This document shows, one piece after another, positions 8,843 to 16,414 of a DNA stretch of 55,694 nucleotides. A model generated the notes under the pieces. The model ran no database searches, was not told where the DNA came from, and was given only the letters and a program-made list of their open reading frames with translations. A program made the translations under genes and the position numbers. The DNA lies in NCBI GenBank assembly GCA_049792875.1, contig JBARBI010000342.1, positions 1 through 55,694 of the forward strand, read 5' to 3'. This DNA is from Sulfotelmatobacter sp049792875. Its GTDB lineage: Bacteria > Acidobacteriota > Terriglobia > Terriglobales > Acidobacteriaceae. Every line of letters begins with the position of its first letter. The stretch's first letter is position 1.

Positions 8843-9499
8843 TTAAGCCTTTCTTTTCTGCCGCGCGTAAAACCGCTGCACCTTCGCCCGGTTGCCGCAG
8901 CGCGTCATGTCGCACCAGCGCCGGTGATGGTTCTTGCTGGTATCCAGAAAAAACCACTCGCAGGTCTTCGAGGAGCACGCTCGAACATAGGGCAACTGGT
9001 CCGAGGCCAGCAGATCGGCCGCCGCACGCGCAATCGGCCAGAGGACGCTCTGGAAATCACCCCAGTCATCGAATCTCCACTCGAAGCCGCCTTTGACGGG
9101 CACCAGGCACATTTGCCCCGCCGCGGATTGCACGTAGGCATTGAGTCTGGAGAGAGCACGGGGCGGAACCGGCCGCTCATTCATGGTCGCCCAAAAAACG
9201 TCGTGGATCGCCTCGCGCAGTTCTCGCGCCTGAAGCAGGGCTTGTTGCGCTCGATCCGGCGCAGCGTAGCTGCGCGCGTAAAGTCGGTCCACCTCCGTCG
9301 CCCCGAGCAGCCCGGTATCTTCCCCGAATCGAGCCAGATCAATGTAGGTCTCCAGCAATTCTTTGGGCTTGCTATGACGGTCGTCGAGTGTATTGACGAA
9401 GTCGAGGCAAACGTTGCCCGCAATCAGATCGAAGCGCGGCGCACGGCGTCGGACATGTTTCGATTCTTTGGTCTGGGTCAAAGGGCCCTTCCCGATCAT
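8843..9499 (-). CDS. CGNR zinc-finger (ABATE domain) transcriptional regulator
   Basis: The 218-residue product carries an N-terminal ABATE-like region (from about residue 20, LIAGNVCLDFVNTLDDR) and a C-terminal CGNR zinc finger: CSSKTCEWFFLDTSKNHHRRWC...CGNR, with four cysteines and the CGNR tetrad. This family is widespread in actinobacteria and acidobacteria and is thought to bind DNA. It is divergently transcribed from the EamA transporter gene; the 87-bp gap holds a promoter and two inverted TCTAACC/GGTTAGA pairs, so it is the obvious candidate regulator of that exporter and of itself. Confidence 0.85.
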   Translation of the reverse strand: MIGKGPLTQTKESKHVRRRAPRFDLIAGNVCLDFVNTLDDRHSKPKELLETYIDLARFGEDTGLLGATEVDRLYARSYAAPDRAQQALLQARELREAIHDVFWATMNERPVPPRALSRLNAYVQSAAGQMCLVPVKGGFEWRFDDWGDFQSVLWPIARAAADLLASDQLPYVRACSSKTCEWFFLDTSKNHHRRWCDMTRCGNRAKVQRFYARQKRKA

Positions 9500-9500
9500 T

Positions 9501-9586
9501 ATCTAACCATTAAAAGCATCTTGACAAGTTAGATCGTGCGGCCTAGGATCTTCCTAACCGTTGAATATCGCTTTAGGGGTTAGATC
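9501..9586. promoter_or_regulatory. Divergent promoter region with four TCTAACC/GGTTAGA half-sites
   Basis: Half-sites are ATCTAACC (9501-9508), GTTAGAT (9528-9534), CCTAACC (9553-9559) and GGTTAGATC (9578-9586), forming two inverted pairs. A near-ideal sigma70 promoter on the plus strand, TTGACA (9521-9526), 17 bp, TAGGAT (9544-9549), overlaps the second half-site. The last half-site lies just before the EamA start codon, next to its AGGGG ribosome binding site. Confidence 0.6.
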
Positions 9587-10645
9587 ATGATCAACCACCA
9601 ATCGGCGCAAATTATGGCCCTGATTCGCAGCGGCAAGATGGTTAACATTGGAGGCAGGCCTGTGATCGTGCCCAACCCTCGCACCAATCCGACCGGCCAT
9701 GGCCGCGCCTACTCCATCCAGTTAGCGCTGGCCTTCGCGGCGATCTACCTCATCTGGGGTTCGACCTATCTCGCCATCCGTTACGCGGTCGAGACCATTC
9801 CACCGCTGGTCACCGCGGGTATCCGGCATTCCATTGCTGGCCTGGTTCTTCTCGCTTGGGCCTGGGCGCGCGGGTTTCGTCCCACGCGCGCGCATTGGGT
9901 TTCGGGATTTGTGTTGGGCGCGTTGTTCTTCTTGATTGGTCACGGGACCCTGCACTGGGCCGAGCAATATGTGGGATCGGGACTGGCAGCGCTGCTCATC
10001 GCAACCGAACCGATGTTCATTCTGATGCTGGCCTGGTCGATGGGCCAGCAGAGGATCAGCCGGCGAAGCGCGATGGGCCTGGGTTTGGGCGTGCTGGGCG
10101 TGGCTTTGCTAACCGGGGCAGAGCTCACCGTGAAAGGCTCGAGCCTGTTGGGACTGCTGGCGGTGTTGCTGGGTTCGTTGTCGTGGTCAGCCGGCGTGGT
10201 GATCTCGCCGAAGCTGAAGCTTCCTTCCGATGCACTGGGACGCACGGCCGTCCCGCTAGTGTGCGGAGCAGTCATGCTGCTCGCAGCCGCAGGGCTGACG
10301 GGCGAGTTTCAGGCCACCCACTGGGCGAGCATTTCTTTGAAATCTGTTTTCGGCTTAGGCTATCTCATTACGTTTGGATCGATCGTGGCCTTCACGGCAT
10401 ACACGTGGTTGCTGCAGCGCTGTCCTCCGGCGCTGGTAGCGACGCACACTTACGCCAATCCAGTGGTGGCCGTGTTTCTGGGATGGCTGTTTGCTTCCGA
10501 ACCACTGACCATGCGGGTGGTGTTGGCGTCGGTGGCGATCCTGGGAGCGATCGTGCTCATCCGCAAAGGTGAGCTCAGTGCGGTGGTCAAGGGGCCAAAT
10601 GCGGTTCCACCGACGGCTGAGATCCGGGCAGAGGAGTGCGCTTGA
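9587..10645 (+). CDS. EamA family (drug/metabolite exporter) membrane protein
   Basis: The 352-residue product has about ten hydrophobic helices arranged as two EamA repeats. The first starts near residue 45 with AAIYLIWGSTYLAIRYAVE, typical of YedA-like exporters; the second repeat covers about 190-335 (TFGSIVAFTAYTWLLQR). The family exports amino acids, purines or drugs across the inner membrane. ATG at 9587 is supported by AGGGG seven bases upstream, giving an unusually long, polar N-terminal extension of about 40 residues. The promoter and operators lie in the gap shared with the CGNR regulator, which probably controls it. Confidence 0.87.
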   Translation: MINHQSAQIMALIRSGKMVNIGGRPVIVPNPRTNPTGHGRAYSIQLALAFAAIYLIWGSTYLAIRYAVETIPPLVTAGIRHSIAGLVLLAWAWARGFRPTRAHWVSGFVLGALFFLIGHGTLHWAEQYVGSGLAALLIATEPMFILMLAWSMGQQRISRRSAMGLGLGVLGVALLTGAELTVKGSSLLGLLAVLLGSLSWSAGVVISPKLKLPSDALGRTAVPLVCGAVMLLAAAGLTGEFQATHWASISLKSVFGLGYLITFGSIVAFTAYTWLLQRCPPALVATHTYANPVVAVFLGWLFASEPLTMRVVLASVAILGAIVLIRKGELSAVVKGPNAVPPTAEIRAEECA

Positions 10646-10680
10646 GGAGGTCACTGCTTCTGCGTCTAGGGTCAGAGGAT

Positions 10681-10718
10681 CCCCACTTCTGGCAAAAGAC
10701 GCGAGAAATGGGGCACCC
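10681..10718 (-). repeat. Palindromic GCCCCA element (family P, copy 3)
   Basis: Read on the minus strand it is GGGTGCCCCATTTCTCGCG, a short loop, then CCAGAAGTGGGG. It lies between two convergent genes and 35 bp beyond the stop of the minus-strand gene at 10753. There is no T-run on this copy. Confidence 0.65.
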
Positions 10719-10752
10719 TCTTTACGCTTAGGAAAGTCGGGCGGACAGGGGG

Positions 10753-11451
10753 CTAGTAGGCACGCTGGAGTTCGGAGCACACGATCCACAGGTGATCCAT
10801 ATACTCTCCGCTGGTGGAGCGGAAGCCGGTGAGGACCGATCCGGCCGGGCACTGAGCTTCGGACGGCCTGCCTCCAGGACGCGGGCGCGCTACGGATTGG
10901 GTCAGTTCGGTTCGAGGATTATCGAACCTCTGGGCAATATCTCTGAGCGAGCTGCATTCGCCGATGGCTTCGTCGATGGAAGCGCCGGTGCGACCGCGCA
11001 ATCCGCGCAGCGCGAGGCCATTCGAGCAGATCGCATCCGCCACCGGACGGCCGCCCGGGCTGCCGGTTCTGACTGTCATTCTTCGCTCTTCTCCGAGCGA
11101 TCCGTCAGATCGCATGGGAGCGCAATCGAGCCACGCCTGGTTGTAGAACTCGCCGGTCTGCACGTGAAATCCAACCGCGACGAAACCGGCGTCACACAGC
11201 GCATCGGGTGACGGCCTTCCTCCGGACCCACCGCCAAAATCGCGCGGGATGCGGTCGTACGACAGAATGAGAATGGCACCGCGGTCGCGATCGCGGTCAT
11301 TTTTGCGGTCGTCATCTCGGTTCTGCGGAGTCGCGAGACCAACGAGCGCGACCAGCGCGAGAATCGCGACCACTGACACGACCGTTCCACCTTGCCAGAG
11401 GCTTTTGCCGATAGGAAGAGACGGACCCTTCTCCGAGATCGCCATAGACAC
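10753..11451 (-). CDS. Membrane-anchored protein with three GGRP-Cys repeats
   Basis: The 232-residue product has one hydrophobic helix at about residues 24-41, a charged linker (NRDDDRKNDRDRDRG), then three repeats at roughly 76-112, 131-167 and 192-228. Each repeat has GGRP, a cysteine 6-8 residues later, a central G-x-x-G-type turn and a second cysteine near its end. Six cysteines spaced this way suggest one disulfide per repeat outside the membrane. The arrangement recalls three-fold beta-prism proteins such as vitelline membrane outer layer protein, but that is only a resemblance. Function is unknown. Confidence 0.65.
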   Translation of the reverse strand: MSMAISEKGPSLPIGKSLWQGGTVVSVVAILALVALVGLATPQNRDDDRKNDRDRDRGAILILSYDRIPRDFGGGSGGRPSPDALCDAGFVAVGFHVQTGEFYNQAWLDCAPMRSDGSLGEERRMTVRTGSPGGRPVADAICSNGLALRGLRGRTGASIDEAIGECSSLRDIAQRFDNPRTELTQSVARPRPGGRPSEAQCPAGSVLTGFRSTSGEYMDHLWIVCSELQRAY

Positions 11452-11606
11452 GCCCTTTGCAAGATCAGCGACCCGAGCGCCGATCCCGATTTGAAAGGGA
11501 TAGTAGAAGTCAGGGGTAGCGATGTCAATGCAGATTCGGGTACGCGTAGAGGTGCAGAGGGTGATCTCTGGTCTCTCCGTTGAAGCTTTGTAGCGACGGG
11601 CTGATT

Positions 11607-12344
11607 TCAGGATTTTCTGGGCCCGAGCGGCGTCACCGTCCCGGTGCTCAGATCGTAGACAGCTCCCAATACCTTCACCTTGCCTTCTTTTACCCGGGGC
11701 GCAACGATCGGCGGAAGTTGCTCGAGTCGTTCCACTCCGATCTCCACATTCTTGCGAATGGCGTTGTCCAGCGGGTCGCCGGCTGCTCCTTTACTTTGAG
11801 CGACGGCGGGCTTGATCAGCTCCACTAGACCATTGATCGCACCGGGCAGAGAATCCTTGGCGTCAAGGTGTTTCATTGCAGCCTTGACCGCGCCGCAGCC
11901 ACTGTGGCCGAGGACCACGATGAGGGGCACGTTCAATTCAGCAATGGCGTACTCGATGCTGCCCTTGACCACCGCACCGGCACCGCCGACGACGTTGCCA
12001 GCCACACGCACGACAAAGATGTCACCCACACCCACATCGAACAGGATCTCGGGCGCGACGCGGGAATCGGCACAACTGACGATCACCGCCTCGGGATACT
12101 GGGCTTCGGCGAGTCCGCGAAAATCTTCCGGACTGCGGCGCGGGCTCGCGGGAAGTCCTTTCACGAAGCGCGCGTTGCCGTCGAGCAGATCGCGCCAGGC
12201 TTGGTCAGGATTGACTGGGGACCGGGACTTGCCCGGAGCTTCTTTTTGCGCCCATGCAAGCAAGCTGGCAGGACGGGCCAGACTCAATCCCGCAGCGGCC
12301 AGCGTTATGAACTCACGCCGGGAAGTGTCTGTCAGTTTCCTCAT
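11607..12344 (-). CDS. Beta-class carbonic anhydrase with Tat signal
   Basis: The 245-residue product starts with a twin-arginine signal (SRREFITLAAAGLSLA), so it is probably periplasmic. The catalytic core shows the beta-class zinc ligands: the cysteine and Asp/Arg dyad in CADSRV near residue 92, and histidine and cysteine in HSGCGAVKAA near residue 147. The enzyme interconverts CO2 and bicarbonate. The C-terminal half includes the usual dimerisation helices, and the length fits the family plus a leader. It stands alone, with no bicarbonate transporter nearby. Confidence 0.9.
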   Translation of the reverse strand: MRKLTDTSRREFITLAAAGLSLARPASLLAWAQKEAPGKSRSPVNPDQAWRDLLDGNARFVKGLPASPRRSPEDFRGLAEAQYPEAVIVSCADSRVAPEILFDVGVGDIFVVRVAGNVVGGAGAVVKGSIEYAIAELNVPLIVVLGHSGCGAVKAAMKHLDAKDSLPGAINGLVELIKPAVAQSKGAAGDPLDNAIRKNVEIGVERLEQLPPIVAPRVKEGKVKVLGAVYDLSTGTVTPLGPRKS

Positions 12345-12629
12345 GATCCACCTCCAGTTAGGTTACGGATTCAGGTTCTCTCCCATGTTGCCGATGTTGG
12401 TCCATAAGAGCAACTGATCTTTTTCAATCACAACTTTATTCTATGCTGGGGCATCTGTGGCGGAAGTTTTGGGGAAGTTGGGTGGTCCCCCTTTCGGGCC
12501 ATTTGCGCCGATCGGCAACTGCATTAGATTCTCGGCAAGCTGTGGGGAAGTTTCCATCTGGAACCATCGCGAAGCAAGGCTTGGACGTACGAGTGGGTAG
12601 GCGATCTCAGAAGGCATGGGGGAGGTTGT

Positions 12630-13100
12630 GTGATTACCCAGAAAAGCAATTGTCTTTGCGTTTGGATTCTGCCCGGGGTGCTTCTGATTGCGGCGTCGGC
12701 ATGGGCACAGAGGATGCCGCGTGAGGCCGCTTACGCGTTGAAGGCTTCGGGGGGTATGAACCCTGGCGGGAGCGGGCAACTCAACCTGCCCTCGGACCCG
12801 GATGCTGCCTCCGCCGTCAATGCTGTGGCCGCTCACGACAAGGCCCCAGGCGCGGAATTGACGCCGGGCTCAAACATCGATGCCGTCGTACAGGTGGCGG
12901 ATCCATCGGCGGTACGTAAGAGCCTGCCCGCAACGCTGACGGTGAGAACAGCGGCCTTGATTGAGTTGCACGGCATGCGCCAGAGCGCAGTGGACCTGTG
13001 CCTGCAACTTCCTGCCAAGTATCGAACAAAGCTGCCCGAATGCGCGGAAATATTCCGGCACGAAATTCGGCTCAAAGCACTGGCGAAAGAGAAGCAATGA
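12630..13100 (+). CDS. Exported hypothetical protein
   Basis: The 156-residue product begins at a GTG preceded by GGGGGAGG. It has a hydrophobic leader (LCVWILPGVLLIAASAWAQ) with probable cleavage after AWA. The mature part is Ala/Pro/Asp-rich at first and ends in a helical, basic segment with two cysteines. No known domain is recognised. It is flanked downstream by a repeat-rich stretch. Function unknown. Confidence 0.55.
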   Translation: MITQKSNCLCVWILPGVLLIAASAWAQRMPREAAYALKASGGMNPGGSGQLNLPSDPDAASAVNAVAAHDKAPGAELTPGSNIDAVVQVADPSAVRKSLPATLTVRTAALIELHGMRQSAVDLCLQLPAKYRTKLPECAEIFRHEIRLKALAKEKQ

Positions 13101-13121
13101 GGCCTTGATGGGCCGCTCAAT

Positions 13122-13308
13122 CTAGTGTCCTGTCCCAGAAATAAGCGGCATACTGAAACGGCCCGATCAAAAATGAGAAGCCGCTGAAAACACAAGGCTC
13201 CTCCGCTTCGCTCCGGTCGGGATGACAGAGTGATTTCGCGAAGTTGTGGGACCGCGCACTAGTTGGGACGGCACACTAGTGACGGCACCCTAATGACGGC
13301 ACCCTAAT
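13122..13308. repeat. Inverted-repeat-bounded stretch with three 14-bp tandem repeats
   Basis: CTAGTGTCCTGTCCC at 13122-13136 is nearly the reverse complement of GGGACGGCACACTAG at 13265-13279 (13 of 15 positions), giving about 150 bp bounded by inverted repeats. It overlaps a run of three units, GACGGCACACTAGT and GACGGCACCCTAAT twice (13267-13308), the last containing the stop codon of the minus-strand gene. This could be a degenerate MITE-like element; no target duplication was identified. Confidence 0.4.
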
Positions 13309-14110
13309 AGGGATAGGAGTAAATGTAGCTGGGTGGAGGATAGTCGCTTCCCCACCACAAGGGGCTATACCAATACGAAGGCCAATACCAGAAAGGACTC
13401 CAGGCGAGGCCCCAGCCCCAATTCCAGCCGCAACCCCAACATCCGCCTCCCCAGCCGTAGCCACCCCGACCCCAATAACCGCCATATCCGCCGTAGTATC
13501 CTCCGTGCCAGCCGGCGCCGTGCCACGCGGAGTTAGCAGACACCACGGCACCGCTGTGGCCGAACGAAGCGCTGGCCGCAGTTCGCCCGTTCGTGGCCTG
13601 CGATCCAACTGCGCTGTGGGTGGCTCCGAACGAGTGCCACTGGCCGTCCGCTGCGCGAGCCGTGGACATGCCTCCGCCGCTTGGGCTTCCACTGCCTGAT
13701 CTCCCGAACGAATGCCATCCCGGCGAAGTGTCGCGAACACCGCGGGACGCCGAAGAGGACCAAACCCTGGCTGATCCTGTGCCAAAACTGCGCGCGGATG
13801 ATGAATAGCCACCTCTCCCGCCGTAGTGGCCGCCATAAGCGGAGCCCATTCGTGCACCACCACGATAGCCGCTGTAGGAATTTCCTCCACCATGGAAGGC
13901 ACCAGGGCCAGAGTAGGCACCCCCGCCGTGGGACCCTCCACCGTAAGAGCCGCCACCGTGGAAGCCGCCACCTCCGCCGTGGAAACCTCCTCCGCCTCCA
14001 CCTCCGCCGCCGTGACCACCATGTTGAGCAAGCGCGGCAGTGGGTGCGAACACCAAGGTGATAGAAGCGATTCCTGCAAGAAGAGCCTTCAGCAAGGTGG
14101 GCCTGGTCAT
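13304..14110 (-). CDS. Secreted glycine/serine-rich protein with aromatic C-terminus
   Basis: The 268-residue product starts at an ATG (14110) with GGAGG seven bases upstream; a GTG five codons earlier is less likely. A Sec leader (KALLAGIASITLVFAPTAALA) is followed by a His/Gly-rich tract (HGGHGGGG) and a long Gly-Ser-His repeat region. The last 60 residues are Trp/Tyr/Gly-rich and end with YIYSYPY. Such composition fits a cell-surface or matrix structural protein. Low complexity prevents a family assignment. The 3' end overlaps 14-bp tandem repeats. Confidence 0.65.
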   Translation of the reverse strand: MTRPTLLKALLAGIASITLVFAPTAALAQHGGHGGGGGGGGGFHGGGGGFHGGGSYGGGSHGGGAYSGPGAFHGGGNSYSGYRGGARMGSAYGGHYGGRGGYSSSARSFGTGSARVWSSSASRGVRDTSPGWHSFGRSGSGSPSGGGMSTARAADGQWHSFGATHSAVGSQATNGRTAASASFGHSGAVVSANSAWHGAGWHGGYYGGYGGYWGRGGYGWGGGCWGCGWNWGWGLAWSPFWYWPSYWYSPLWWGSDYPPPSYIYSYPY

Positions 14111-14320
14111 TTCAATTCCCTCCACCCAATGGCGGTCGGTTGCCCGGGGAGGGCGAACCGCCTGTAAACATCCTACTCCTATTGGACACAGGTTCCAGCT
14201 GGGAAGTTGTCTCCCGGGGGGCGAAACAGCCTCGGAGAATTGCCCGGATGAAGGAGGAACGGCCCTATATCCTAGGGCTGGCGGCCATTTGCCCGCCGTT
14301 TCTGTTCCGGGTACCTCTGA

Positions 14321-14725
14321 TTATGTGACGGTCAGGACAAGAACCTGGCTGGTGCCACCGCTCGAGCACCCCAGATAGCCTGAGTTCCCGGACGGGGTAT
14401 TGACCGTCACGTTGGCCGTGCCGGGACCGGACATCACGGCGGTGGTGAGGGTGATCTGCAACTGCTGACTGCTTACGACCTGAGTACTGAGGGTGGTCCC
14501 GTTGATGATCACGACCGACGAAGCAACAAAGTGACTCCCATTCACCGTGAGAAGAAATCCCGGCTGGACTTGGGCGAAGGTGATCGTCGTGACCGACAAG
14601 GATGAGGCCACCGGAGCGGGGCGTGAACTTGCGCACAAAGGATTCAGTGAATTGCAGCCTGGAAGAACCAACACTGAGAGCAGGAGCACGCTAACAGGCC
14701 GCAGAGAAGAGGTAATTCGTTTCAT
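14321..14725 (-). CDS. IPT/TIG-domain lipoprotein
   Basis: The 134-residue product has a lipoprotein leader ending in the lipobox LPGC (about residue 24), so it should be lipid-anchored. The mature part is a single immunoglobulin-like IPT/TIG domain: a beta-rich segment with GFLLTVNGSHFVASSVVIING and ending GTSQVLVLTV. It is a tandem paralogue of the gene at 14816-15262, on the same strand with a short gap. A role in cell-envelope binding or adhesion is plausible but unproven. The start at 14725 is chosen because it begins the leader; a longer frame reaches 14806. Confidence 0.6.
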   Translation of the reverse strand: MKRITSSLRPVSVLLLSVLVLPGCNSLNPLCASSRPAPVASSLSVTTITFAQVQPGFLLTVNGSHFVASSVVIINGTTLSTQVVSSQQLQITLTTAVMSGPGTANVTVNTPSGNSGYLGCSSGGTSQVLVLTVT

Positions 14726-14815
14726 ACAACATCGTACACCCGGGTGCTGGGTCACGAGGCAAACCTCGGTAACCATGCGGCCTACCATCGCCTTCATGGC
14801 ATTCACGATGACTCA

Positions 14816-15262
14816 CTAGATAATTACGATCAGGACCAACGTGGAGGAGTCTCCACCGCCAGAACATCCCAGTACCGGCGCGGATGCCGGAGACCGGACC
14901 GAGATCAGCACATTGTTTCCCGACGAGACGCCGAACGAATCGAAGGTCTGCTGCGTAATCATGGCCTGAAGATGACGTGAGTCGGTGAAGGTGGTCGGCA
15001 GCGGACTGCCGTTCCACAGGATTTGCGATTGGGGGACAAAACCGCTTCCGACTACGATGAGGGGAACTGGTTGCGCGAAGCCACCGATCGTGTCCGGCGA
15101 GAGGGAAGAAATTTGAGGCGGGGGCACGGGGCTCGTGCAGCCACTGAGATTAACGATCGCAGCGCAGGTGGTCCAACCGGATAGCAGCAGGGTCAAGGCT
15201 ACAACCAAGGCGACGCGAACCCAGGGGAACGGCGTGCCGGGTCTGACGAAACGAGAGGGCAT
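14816..15262 (-). CDS. IPT/TIG-domain exported protein, paralogue of the next gene
   Basis: The 148-residue product begins at an ATG with AGGGAGG a few bases upstream, which fixes the start at 15262. A hydrophobic leader (VALVVALTLLLSGWTTCAA) has a cysteine near its end and may be a lipoprotein signal. The mature domain has ISSLSPDTIGGFAQPVPLIVVGSGF, typical of IPT/TIG folds, and ends LGCSGGGDSSTLVLIVI, matching the end of its downstream paralogue. Two adjacent copies suggest duplication and co-transcription. Function unknown. Confidence 0.62.
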   Translation of the reverse strand: MPSRFVRPGTPFPWVRVALVVALTLLLSGWTTCAAIVNLSGCTSPVPPPQISSLSPDTIGGFAQPVPLIVVGSGFVPQSQILWNGSPLPTTFTDSRHLQAMITQQTFDSFGVSSGNNVLISVRSPASAPVLGCSGGGDSSTLVLIVII

Positions 15263-15380
15263 ACCGGCCTCCCTTTGGATAGCGCTCTTAATTGTATGCT
15301 TCGCGGTTCTGGTGGTGCATCGAGCGGCGAGTGAAATTGAATCTTGCCGGCTGGCAGGAGTTTCCGCCCACGGGTGCAAT

Positions 15381-15419
15381 GCCCGGGCAGGAGACGCGGG
15401 CTGGGCGCCCGCGCCACAG
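15381..15419 (-). repeat. GC-rich palindrome (family C, copy 3), intergenic
   Basis: On the minus strand this reads TGTGGCGCGGGC, loop, GCCCGCG, followed by TCTCCTGCCCGGGC. It lies eight bases beyond the phoU stop and matches palindromes found in frame inside hom and hyuA. Confidence 0.6.
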
Positions 15420-15426
15420 AAGTCTT

Positions 15427-16149
15427 CTAACGGTTGTGGTCGCGGCGGCGGAGGTAGTCGATGAACATCTGCTCCACGGGTTTATCGTAGGCGATGAGGA
15501 CGTGGCGGACGGTGCGGCCACTGACGAAGTGGCAGACTTCTTCGGCGAGGTTCTTGGCGTGATCGCCGGCCCGTTCGAGCGCCTGGGTCATGAAGATGAC
15601 TTGCAGGCTGGCCTGGCGGTGCACGTTTTCTGGATTCTCGATGTGCCGCAGGAAGATGAGATTGCGGAGGCGATCCATTTCGGCGTCGGCGCGGAGGACG
15701 TCGATGGCCTTGGGGACATCGCGTCCGGAAAATGCGGTGCCGCAATCGGTCAGCATTTTCTCGAGCAGAGTGGCCATCTGCGTGAGGTCGCGGGTATCTT
15801 CGGAATCGATACGGCCGCCGACGGACTGAGCGCTGTTGGCGAAGCTGAGCAGCAAATCGCCGATACGCTCGAGAGCGATCATGACCTTCATGCAGGCCAG
15901 CAGTTCGCGAGCTTCAGCGGGCCCGACTTCGGTAATGGCGGTGGTGACTCCGCTGTCGATTTCCATGTCGAGCGTGTCGAGCTCACGCTCCCGCTGGCGC
16001 AGGGAGTTGAGCAGGGGGGCGGAACCGGTCGCGATGCCTTCGGCGGCGGCAGCGGCAGCTTCCTTGGCCATGTGACAGGCTTCGACAGTGCGGCGCACGA
16101 TGTACTTATGAGCCGGTTCAGGGTCGGGAGTCTTGATCGCGGTACTCAT
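15427..16149 (-). CDS. phoU: Phosphate signalling protein PhoU
   Basis: The 240-residue product is an all-helical protein with two PhoU repeats. The first has RERELDTLDMEIDSGVTTAI and MIALERIGDLLLSFANSA; the second has DAEMDRLRNLIFLRHI and TQALERAGDHAKNLAEEV, each with the E(R)xxD motif that binds metal. PhoU represses the PhoR/PhoB response when phosphate is sufficient. It lies downstream of phoB and phoR on the same strand, supporting the assignment, though pstSCAB is not in the window. Start is taken at ATG 16149; a TTG at 16239 would add a basic, disordered stretch. Confidence 0.9.
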   Translation of the reverse strand: MSTAIKTPDPEPAHKYIVRRTVEACHMAKEAAAAAAEGIATGSAPLLNSLRQRERELDTLDMEIDSGVTTAITEVGPAEARELLACMKVMIALERIGDLLLSFANSAQSVGGRIDSEDTRDLTQMATLLEKMLTDCGTAFSGRDVPKAIDVLRADAEMDRLRNLIFLRHIENPENVHRQASLQVIFMTQALERAGDHAKNLAEEVCHFVSGRTVRHVLIAYDKPVEQMFIDYLRRRDHNR

Positions 16150-16414
16150 AAGCATGTCCGCCGGGCGAAAACGTCGGCGGCGACGGGAGGGTGCAGGACC
16201 GTCGTCCGGATTCTGCCGTTCCTGGGATGGGATGGGCAACGACTAACAATAGATTTTCCTGTGGACTTCATGGTTAACAACCTGTGAATTTTTCGTCATT
16301 TTTGGTATGACGCAACTCACCGCTTAAGAACATTGTCGGACAAGACAGGACAAATGCAAAGAGAAACTGAAACGAAGCCGAAGTCCTCACTCTAGGTTGG
16401 GAAGGAGCGCGACG

